NCBI GenBank assembly: GCA_019118525.1
Contig: DWYV01000054.1
Location: 1 to 32,672 of the forward strand
Reading direction: 5' to 3'
Length of the DNA: 32,672 nt
Origin: Candidatus Bariatricus faecipullorum
GTDB taxonomy: Bacteria > Bacillota > Clostridia > Lachnospirales > Lachnospiraceae
In this document: in pieces, positions 17,173-23,521 of the stretch
Layout: every line of letters begins with the position of its first letter
Numbering within the stretch: the stretch's first letter is position 1
Position numbers and translations under genes: made by a program
Notes under the pieces: generated by a model
Told to the model about the DNA's origin: nothing
Seen by the model: the letters and a program-made list of their open reading frames with translations, nothing else
The model's database searches: none

Positions 17173-18998
17173 AATTTTTCCCGGCCTCCTTTGAAAATTC
17201 CATATCCGAAGTGGTCACAGCGCAGACAGCGGGTAGACTCCTGGGCCGCCTCCTGGCAGCTCATGCAGTTTTCCACGCCGTCGAAATCCAGGACGCGTTC
17301 TCCTGCCTCCCGTTCGGTCATGTTGACCCGTCCGCAGGGCGGCCGGTCATCCAGGCGGGGCTCCGGAATTTCCACATCGCAGGTAATAATATGATGGAAG
17401 CCCAGGTATTCATCGATATTGGCCGCCACTACCTTGGCCGCCGCAATGGCGTTGATTACGCTGGAAGGTCCGGAAGCACAGTCGCCGCCGGCAAACACTC
17501 CGGGAATATTGTCAAAGCCGCCACTGGTCTCAATCAGGAGTTTGCCCCTCTGTACAGGCACGCCGGCTTCCTCAAAGTGCTGGTATTCAATATCCTGCCC
17601 GATGGCCACAATCAGGGTCTGGCAGGGGATAAACTGTTCCGGTTCTCCGGTGGGCTTCACACTGGCCCTGCCGTTCTGAATCCGGCTTATCATCTGTGGG
17701 ATGACGGACAGGCCTTTCACATGCCCTTCCTCGTCGGCTATCACACGGGCGGGGGCTTTCAGGGTCTGCAGTTCGATGCCTTCTGCCACGGCGCCCTCGA
17801 TTTCCGCGGGCAGGGCAGTCATGTCCGCCTCCCGGCGGCGGTATACGATACTGACCTTTTTCGCGCCCAGTCTCCGGGCTGTGCGGACCGCGTCCATGGA
17901 AACGTTTCCGCCTCCGATAACAGCCACTTCCTGGCCGCTTAAATCCGGCGGATTGCCCAGGGCAGTCTCACGCAGAAAATGTACGGCGGAGAGTACCCCT
18001 TCGGAATCCTCCCCTTCGATTCCCAGCTTTTTATCGGTGCTGGCGCCGATGGCAATCAGGACGGCGTCGTATTCTTCCCGAAGGCTCTGGATGGAGATGT
18101 CCTCTCCGATTCTCAGGCCATGGCGGACTTCCACGCCGGTGTCCAGAATGGCCTGAATGTCTTCGTCCAGCCGGTCTTTGGGAAGCCGGTAGTTCGGGAT
18201 GCCGTAACGCAGCATGCCGCCAAGTTCCGGCAGCATCTCAAATACAGTAGTCTGATGGCCCATAAGCTGCAGGTAGTAGGCAGCGCTTAAGCCGCTGGGG
18301 CCGCCCCCTGCAATGGCCACGCGCTTCCCGGTAGAAGGGGCGCAGGGCGGAGGCGGAACTTTTCCTGCATGGTCTGCGGCAAACCGTTTGAGGCCCCGGA
18401 TATTGATGGAATCATCCACCATATTGCGCCGGCACCTTGCCTCACAGGGGTGCTCACAGATAAAGCCGCAGGTAGTAGGGAAGGGATTATCCTTCCGAAT
18501 CAGGCGGATGGCATCTGCATAACGCTCCTCTCCAATCAGGGCGATATAGCCCGGAATATCCACATGGGCGGGACAGAGAGACACACAGGGCACAGGCTGG
18601 CTGTACTGACAGGTACAGCGGCCCTGCCGGATATGCTCTTCATAGTCCTCCCGGCAGCCAATCAGGCTTTTGTAAACCATATGGGCCGCCTCATAGCCGA
18701 TGGCACAGTCGGCAGAACTCATAATAGAAAGGGACAAATCCTCCAGAAGGTCCAGAGTGTCCATGGAAGCCGTGCCGTTCAGGACGTCCGTCAGCAGGTT
18801 TTTAAGCTGCCAGAGTCCCACCCGGCAGGGTACGCATTTCCCGCAGGTCTGGGCATGGCACATTTCCAGAAAAGCACGGGTTATGTCCACGGGACAAAGC
18901 CCGGGCGGACTGGATTCAATCCGTCGTTCCAGATCCTTGTACAGTCCCTCTACTGCAAGCTGAGCTTTGCCTGGAACGGGAATTTCAAGTCTGCTCAT
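17166..18998 (-). CDS. Hydrogenase-linked flavoprotein: NuoF-type Fe-S domain fused to GltD-type NAD(P) oxidoreductase
   Basis: A 610-aa protein. Residues 1-120 match the C-terminal [4Fe-4S] domain of NuoF (CGKCVPC at 52-58, fourth ligand C98). Residues 125-600 resemble the GltD/NfnB family: cysteines at 128, 130, 138 and 142 and at 177, 181, 185 and 189 for two [4Fe-4S] clusters, an FAD dinucleotide-binding GGGPSG near 231, and a second GGGNVSMDA near 362 followed by VYRRR, the arginine pattern usual for NADP(H). The FMN/NADH domain of NuoF is missing. A C-terminal CMSC...CLRC tail adds four cysteines. It likely passes electrons between NAD(P)H and the adjoining hydrogenase. AAAGGAG precedes the ATG. 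Confidence 0.85.
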   Translation of the reverse strand: MSRLEIPVPGKAQLAVEGLYKDLERRIESSPPGLCPVDITRAFLEMCHAQTCGKCVPCRVGLWQLKNLLTDVLNGTASMDTLDLLEDLSLSIMSSADCAIGYEAAHMVYKSLIGCREDYEEHIRQGRCTCQYSQPVPCVSLCPAHVDIPGYIALIGEERYADAIRLIRKDNPFPTTCGFICEHPCEARCRRNMVDDSINIRGLKRFAADHAGKVPPPPCAPSTGKRVAIAGGGPSGLSAAYYLQLMGHQTTVFEMLPELGGMLRYGIPNYRLPKDRLDEDIQAILDTGVEVRHGLRIGEDISIQSLREEYDAVLIAIGASTDKKLGIEGEDSEGVLSAVHFLRETALGNPPDLSGQEVAVIGGGNVSMDAVRTARRLGAKKVSIVYRRREADMTALPAEIEGAVAEGIELQTLKAPARVIADEEGHVKGLSVIPQMISRIQNGRASVKPTGEPEQFIPCQTLIVAIGQDIEYQHFEEAGVPVQRGKLLIETSGGFDNIPGVFAGGDCASGPSSVINAIAAAKVVAANIDEYLGFHHIITCDVEIPEPRLDDRPPCGRVNMTEREAGERVLDFDGVENCMSCQEAAQESTRCLRCDHFGYGIFKGGREKLW

Positions 18999-19043
18999 AA
19001 ATACATTTCTCCTTTGTCTGTTTGATTTTTACAGTCTATTTTT

Positions 19044-19072
19044 ATTATACAGGAGAATAGGAAAGGAAACAA
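19044..19072 (-). promoter_or_regulatory. Promoter of the hydrogenase operon
   Basis: On the minus strand TTGTTT (19067-19072) and a perfect TATAAT (19044-19049) are separated by 17 bp, about 45 bases before the flavoprotein start. Confidence 0.6.
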
Positions 19073-19127
19073 GAATTGTCAGGAAATTCACAGAGAAAAG
19101 GCAGCCGGCAGAAATTTCAGGAAAGGT

Positions 19128-19157
19128 TTGACAGGGACTGGAGATGTCTGTCATAAT
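19128..19157 (+). promoter_or_regulatory. Promoter of the DUF1538/P-II operon
   Basis: A perfect TTGACA (19128-19133) and CATAAT (19152-19157) are 18 bp apart. It is divergent from the hydrogenase promoter, with the two -35 boxes about 55 bp apart. The leader contains a 6-bp hairpin with a four-base loop at 19187-19202. Confidence 0.65.
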
Positions 19158-19226
19158 AACCAATATAGATTTTATGTAACTAACTATGCGGCGCCTGCCG
19201 CAAAAAACGAAGAAAGGGAGGTACAT

Positions 19227-20807
19227 TTGGAAAAAAGAAAACACAGTGTATATGGAGAATTAAAACTTTACAGATCCCGCCTGAAGGAGGGACTGTCGGA
19301 GAAGCTGAAAGAGGCAGTCAGTGCAGTCGTGCCGGTGCTGGTCATCGTGCTGATTCTAAGCTTTACCATCGCTCCGCTTCCCGTGTCCGTCCTGATGGAA
19401 TTTATCGCAGGAGCCGTCATGCTTCTGTTCGGGATGATGTTCTTTACCCTGGGAGCGGAACTGGCCATGACTCCCATGGGAGAGCGGGTGGGAAGCAGTC
19501 TGACCCGCACGAAAAAACTCTGGATGATTGTCCTTTTCGGATTCATCCTGGGATTTGTGATTACAATTTCGGAACCGGATCTGCAGGTGCTGGCAGAGCA
19601 GGTACCTTCCGTGCCGAATATGACGCTGGTGCTGGCGGTGGCCACCGGGGTGGGAATTTTCCTGGTAGTAGCCCTGCTGCGAATTCTTTTCGGCGTCGCT
19701 CTGGCTCCCCTGCTGGTTGTGTTCTATGCCATCGTGTTCGGAGTGGCGGCTTTCGTGCCGAGGGATTTCCTGGCAGTGGCCTTTGACTCCGGAGGCGTGA
19801 CGACAGGACCGATGACGGTTCCGTTTATTATGGCTTTTGGTATCGGTATTTCTTCCATCCGAAGTGACAAGCACGCGGCGGATGACAGTTTCGGACTTGT
19901 GGCCCTCTGCTCCATCGGGCCGATTCTGGCTGTACTGATACTGGGGCTTGTCTATCAGTCTGAAGGGGGAGCTTACACGGCAGAGGCCATCCGGGAAATC
20001 GGAGACTCTGTGGAACTGGGACGGATTTTTCTGGAGGCTCTTCCCCATTATTTCCAGGAAATCGCAGTATCACTTCTGCCTATTGTCGTCATTTTCGGAA
20101 TCTTTCAGGTGGTTTCTCTCAAACTGGAAAAACGTCCGCTTATGAAAATGGTAATGGGAATGATTTATACCTATGTGGGGCTGGTGCTTTTTCTGACAGG
20201 CGCCAATGTAGGATTTATGCCTGCCGGTAATTATCTGGGACAGACGCTGGCGTCGCTTCCCTATAAGTGGATTCTGGTGCCGGTGGGAATGCTGATAGGA
20301 TATTTTATTGTCATTGCGGAACCGGCAGTCTACGTGCTGACCAGGCAGGTGGAGGAACTTACGGACGGTGCTATTTCCGCAAACGTGATGAAGACATCGC
20401 TGTCCGTCAGTGTGGCGGTATCCGTAGGACTTGCCATGATTCGGGTGCTGACCGGAATTTCGATTTTCTATCTGCTGGTACCCGGCTATACCGTGGCGAT
20501 TATTCTGTCCTTTTTTGTGCCGAAAATGTTTACGGCCATTGCCTTTGACTCCGGCGGCGTGGCGTCCGGACCCATGACGGCCACTTTCCTTTTGCCGCTT
20601 GCCATGGGAGCCTGCGTGGATTCCGGGGGAAATGTGGTAACAGACGCATTCGGCGTGGTTGCCATGGTGGCCATGACGCCGCTGATTACGATTCAGGTGG
20701 TGGGACTGGTATACCGTCTCCGGGATGCAAAAGCAGAGCGTGTGGAAGAAACCAGAACCGTACCCGGCCTGGATGCTTACGACGACGATGCGATTATTGA
20801 ATTATAG
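19227..20807 (+). CDS. DUF1538 integral membrane protein, internally duplicated
   Basis: A protein of 526 aa from a TTG start (GGGAGG five bases upstream; the frame open to 19128 covers the promoter and is ruled out). A charged, Lys/Arg-rich N-terminus is followed by about 12 hydrophobic segments. The protein is two homologous halves: FDSGGV...GPMT occurs at 186 and again at 440, and SEP (115-117) corresponds to AEP (364-366). The repeated glycine-rich motif within the membrane part suggests a transport path. The family has no established function. The gene is followed after 14 bp by a tandem P-II protein, pointing to a P-II-controlled transporter. It is divergent from the hydrogenase operon. 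Confidence 0.85.
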   Translation: MEKRKHSVYGELKLYRSRLKEGLSEKLKEAVSAVVPVLVIVLILSFTIAPLPVSVLMEFIAGAVMLLFGMMFFTLGAELAMTPMGERVGSSLTRTKKLWMIVLFGFILGFVITISEPDLQVLAEQVPSVPNMTLVLAVATGVGIFLVVALLRILFGVALAPLLVVFYAIVFGVAAFVPRDFLAVAFDSGGVTTGPMTVPFIMAFGIGISSIRSDKHAADDSFGLVALCSIGPILAVLILGLVYQSEGGAYTAEAIREIGDSVELGRIFLEALPHYFQEIAVSLLPIVVIFGIFQVVSLKLEKRPLMKMVMGMIYTYVGLVLFLTGANVGFMPAGNYLGQTLASLPYKWILVPVGMLIGYFIVIAEPAVYVLTRQVEELTDGAISANVMKTSLSVSVAVSVGLAMIRVLTGISIFYLLVPGYTVAIILSFFVPKMFTAIAFDSGGVASGPMTATFLLPLAMGACVDSGGNVVTDAFGVVAMVAMTPLITIQVVGLVYRLRDAKAERVEETRTVPGLDAYDDDAIIEL

Positions 20808-20821
20808 GAGGGAAAAGGGAC

Positions 20822-21502
20822 ATGAGTGAGCTGTATTTAATGATAACCGTTGCAGACAGAAAGCAGCTTCCCACCTTCCTGGAGTTTTATGAAAAGCATC
20901 AGGTAAACGTGGGAGTGCTGGCTCTTGGCAGAGGACTTGCCAGCAGTGAAGTGCTGGATTATCTGGGCCTGGAAGACGCCGTCAAGGCCGTGGCGGTCAG
21001 CGTTGTGACAGACAGCGTCTGGGCGGCGCTGAAAAAGGGCCTGGAGCAGGAACTGAGAATCGACATCCCGGGAAGCGGGATTGTCTTTACGGTTCCCATG
21101 GGAAGTATAGGAGGAAAACGGCAGCTTCTGTTTCTGACCGCAGGGCAGAATTATGAGAAAGGAGAGGAGTCAGTATTGAAAGGAACAGACCACGAACTGG
21201 TAATCGTAATTACAAACCAGGGTTATACCGAGCTGGTGATGGATGCGGCCAGAGATGCCGGAGCCGCAGGAGGAACCATGCTGCACGCCAGGGGTGTGGG
21301 CATGAAATATGCGGAAAAATTCCTGGGAGTTTCCCTGGTGGCAGAAAAAGAACTGATTCTGATGGTAGTAAAGACCGAGAAGAAAAATGAGATTATGAAG
21401 GCCGTTATGGATGAAGCAGGGCTGGAAAGCAGGGCCCGGTCTGTCGTGTTCTCCCTTCCGGTGACAAGCACTGCCGGACTTCGGCTTCTGGAGGAAGCAT
21501 AA
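20822..21502 (+). CDS. Tandem two-domain P-II-like regulatory protein
   Basis: A 226-aa cytoplasmic protein made of two P-II-like halves, about residues 3-105 and 122-222. Each half ends with a matching strand and loop: GSGIVFTVPMGSIGG at 84-98 and ARSVVFSLPVTSTAGL at 205-220, which correspond to the B-loop region of P-II. Ordinary P-II proteins are about 112 aa and form trimers that bind ATP, ADP and often 2-oxoglutarate, then act on a membrane transporter such as AmtB. I see no tyrosine clearly matching the uridylylation site. AGGAGGG lies 10 bases before the ATG, and the DUF1538 gene is the only neighbour in the operon, so that protein is the likely partner. Confidence 0.82.
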   Translation: MSELYLMITVADRKQLPTFLEFYEKHQVNVGVLALGRGLASSEVLDYLGLEDAVKAVAVSVVTDSVWAALKKGLEQELRIDIPGSGIVFTVPMGSIGGKRQLLFLTAGQNYEKGEESVLKGTDHELVIVITNQGYTELVMDAARDAGAAGGTMLHARGVGMKYAEKFLGVSLVAEKELILMVVKTEKKNEIMKAVMDEAGLESRARSVVFSLPVTSTAGLRLLEEA

Positions 21503-21509
21503 GTGTGCA

Positions 21510-21538
21510 TTGACAGAAGTCAGGGAAGTGTTTATAGT
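21510..21538 (+). promoter_or_regulatory. Promoter of the aldose 1-epimerase gene
   Basis: TTGACA (21510-21515) and TATAGT (21533-21538) are 17 bp apart, a strong sigma-A type promoter starting 7 bases after the P-II stop codon. The leader carries a 14-bp perfect palindrome at 21558-21571. Confidence 0.65.
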
Positions 21539-21557
21539 TATCTTTAGATAAAGAGAC

Positions 21558-21571
21558 GCCTCTGCAGAGGC
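21558..21571. repeat. Perfect 14-bp palindrome in the galM leader
   Basis: GCCTCTGCAGAGGC is fully self-complementary. Flanking AGAC and GTCT extend the stem past a single bulged T. It lies about 14 bases after the expected transcription start and could be an operator or an mRNA hairpin. Confidence 0.55.
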
Positions 21572-21605
21572 TGTCTGAACCACAGAGGGAAGGGGTGTGC
21601 AGAAC

Positions 21606-22637
21606 ATGCAGATTACGGATTTTGGAACGACCTCCAAAGGAGAGGCCGCAAAACTTTATACCATGAAGAACGCTTCCGGCATGGAAGTGGCGGTGACGGA
21701 TTACGGGGCTGCCCTTGTAAAAGTAATTGTGCCGGACAAAAACGGAAATCCCTGCGATGTAGTATGCGGATATGACGATGTAAAAGGATATGAGGACAGA
21801 GGCCTGTTCCTGGGAGCTACCGTGGGAAGAAATGCCAACCGCATTGGCGGAGCGTCTTTTACCATCAACGGCGTGACCTATGAGCTGGAGAAAAACGATA
21901 ACGGAAACAACCTTCACAGCGGAACAGATTTCTTTAATCAGAGACTGTGGAAGGTAAAAGAAACAGGAGACTGTTTTATTACCTTCCAGCTGGACAGCCC
22001 CGACGGGGACCAGGGCTATCCCGGAAATGTTCAGATTGAAGTCACCTATACCCTGACAGAAGACAATGCGGTGAAAATTTCCTATCACGCTGTGCCGGAT
22101 GCAGATACGATTCTGAACATGACCAACCACAGCTATTTCAACATGGCAGGCCATGATTCCGGGGATATCTGTGAACAGAAAGTATGGCTGGACGCAGATG
22201 CCTACACCCGGGCAGACAGCGAATCCATCCCCACCGGTGAGATTGTTCCGGTAGAAGGAACGCCTATGGATTTCCGGACAAAGAAGCCCCTGGGACGGGA
22301 CATTGACGCAGACTATGAAGCCATCCGCTTCGGCGGCGGTTACGACCATAACTGGGTGCTGAACAATCATGGGAAATTCGCAAAAGTAGCGGAGATGTCT
22401 TCCGATAAAACGGGAATTACCATGGAAGTGTATACGGACCTGCCGGGAATTCAGATTTATTCCGGAAACTTCATTGTTGAAGCCCAGGGAAAAGGCGGAG
22501 CTGTATATCACAAACGGCAGGCCTGCTGTTTTGAAACACAGTATTTCCCGGACGCAGTGAACAAAGAAAATTTCGAAGGTCCTATCTGCAAAAAAGAAGA
22601 GACCTACGAGACAACGACAATGTATAAATTTGTGTAG
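21606..22637 (+). CDS. galM: Aldose 1-epimerase (mutarotase)
   Basis: A 343-aa enzyme that interconverts alpha and beta anomers of galactose, glucose and related sugars. Motifs seen are VGRNANRIGGASF, NNLHSG with H104, NHSYFNMAGH with the catalytic histidine, GYDHNW, and the C-terminal IQIYSGNF region before the glutamate of EAQGKGG. No signal peptide is visible, so it is cytoplasmic. The ATG at 21606 is chosen with AAGGGG ten bases upstream; a GTG at 21597 in the same frame would add three residues. It is a single-gene unit with its own promoter and terminator. Confidence 0.94.
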   Translation: MQITDFGTTSKGEAAKLYTMKNASGMEVAVTDYGAALVKVIVPDKNGNPCDVVCGYDDVKGYEDRGLFLGATVGRNANRIGGASFTINGVTYELEKNDNGNNLHSGTDFFNQRLWKVKETGDCFITFQLDSPDGDQGYPGNVQIEVTYTLTEDNAVKISYHAVPDADTILNMTNHSYFNMAGHDSGDICEQKVWLDADAYTRADSESIPTGEIVPVEGTPMDFRTKKPLGRDIDADYEAIRFGGGYDHNWVLNNHGKFAKVAEMSSDKTGITMEVYTDLPGIQIYSGNFIVEAQGKGGAVYHKRQACCFETQYFPDAVNKENFEGPICKKEETYETTTMYKFV

Positions 22638-22647
22638 GGAAAATTTA

Positions 22648-22673
22648 GGGGCTGTCGGGAAATAGACAGCCCC
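22648..22673. terminator. Bidirectional terminator between galM and the TetR gene
   Basis: GGGGCTGTC at 22648-22656 pairs perfectly with 22665-22673 around an 8-base loop. The plus-strand tail is TTTACAC and the minus-strand tail TAAATTTT, so it can serve both converging genes. Confidence 0.75.
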
Positions 22674-22731
22674 TTTACACAAACTTTGGGATACTCCCTA
22701 GCTATGACCGTAGTCGCTTATTACAAATATT

Positions 22732-23337
22732 TTAAAACACCCCGTCCAGATATCCCCCGATGGACCGGCGGATATTCCCCTCAAAATCCGTTTCCCCATG
22801 GTGAACGCACCATTCAAACACATTTCCAATCACCAGCATACGGATGTCCGTGCAGATGTCGGCAAGAGGAAGCTTCGGTGAAACGATGCCGGCGTCGATT
22901 GCCTTTTTCAGGTAGTTTTCTACCGTAAGAATCGGATAAGGCCGCTCCGTGCGGATGTCCGGATTCAGCGCCTGATTTTTGGGCGTGTAGTAGTTGGATA
23001 TAAAATCCACTCCCAGTTCCCGGCAGTATTCTGCGTAGTTCAGATAGACGTGGATAATGGCAATTTTTGCCTCTTCCGCGTTTTCCGGCATATCCAGAAG
23101 ATCCGGGTTGATACTGGGCTGTTCCTCGATATAGTAGGACAGCAGGTCGTCCTTGGTTTTGAAATGATGATAAAAGCTTCCGTTTGAAACGCCCGCTTCT
23201 TCGCAGATGTTTTTAATGGAAAGCTGGTCATATCCCTGACGCTGTAAAATGGTTTTGGCAGCGTGGAAAATCCGGTCTTTCGTTTCTTTGGACTTCTGCT
23301 GCTGTCTGGATAAAGGTTCTTTTTCGTTCTGTCTCAT
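22732..23337 (-). CDS. TetR-family transcriptional regulator
   Basis: A 201-aa repressor. The N-terminal TetR helix-turn-helix covers about residues 20-65 (ILQRQGYDQLSIKNICEEAG, then VSNGSFYHHFKTKDDLL). The all-helical ligand domain is not diagnostic. I choose the ATG at 23337 because GGAAGG lies just upstream; an in-frame ATG at 23361 lacks one. It is transcribed away from tex, and a palindromic CAGAGT-GT-ACTCTG at 23410-23423 lies between the two promoters. Ligand unknown. No transporter is adjacent, so its target may be itself, tex or a distant gene. Confidence 0.88.
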   Translation of the reverse strand: MRQNEKEPLSRQQQKSKETKDRIFHAAKTILQRQGYDQLSIKNICEEAGVSNGSFYHHFKTKDDLLSYYIEEQPSINPDLLDMPENAEEAKIAIIHVYLNYAEYCRELGVDFISNYYTPKNQALNPDIRTERPYPILTVENYLKKAIDAGIVSPKLPLADICTDIRMLVIGNVFEWCVHHGETDFEGNIRRSIGGYLDGVF

Positions 23338-23375
23338 AATCTTCCTTCCTCTGGTCGGCAATATCTGATGAATTC

Positions 23376-23404
23376 ATTATAGCATGGACGAATAGAAAAA
23401 ACAA
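23376..23404 (-). promoter_or_regulatory. Promoter of the TetR gene
   Basis: On the minus strand TTGTTT (23399-23404) and TATAAT (23376-23381) are 17 bp apart, and TGC directly before the -10 makes it an extended -10. Confidence 0.65.
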
Positions 23405-23409
23405 GAAAA

Positions 23410-23423
23410 CAGAGTGTACTCTG
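23410..23423. promoter_or_regulatory. Candidate TetR operator
   Basis: CAGAGT and ACTCTG are inverted around GT. The site lies between the divergent -35 boxes of the TetR gene and tex, a common place for a TetR-family autoregulatory operator. The assignment is by position and symmetry only. Confidence 0.4.
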
Positions 23424-23425
23424 AA

Positions 23426-23454
23426 TTGCATCTGGGAAAGAAGGCAGGTATAAT
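23426..23454 (+). promoter_or_regulatory. Promoter of tex
   Basis: TTGCAT (23426-23431) and a perfect TATAAT (23449-23454) are 17 bp apart, leaving a leader of about 60 nt. Confidence 0.65.
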
Positions 23455-23521
23455 AAGAACAAATGCGTATATCCCGGGACACGAAAAAGAGATCCCGGCA
23501 GGTGAAGAGAGGAATACATAT

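Noticed and set aside
16379-18998. A HydB (NuoF-like NADH dehydrogenase) subunit
   Set aside because: Only the C-terminal Fe-S part of NuoF is present; the FMN/NADH-binding domain is missing and a GltD-type module follows instead.
23472-23495. TCCCGG inverted segments in the tex leader
   Set aside because: The arms are short and the loop long; too weak to call a regulatory hairpin.
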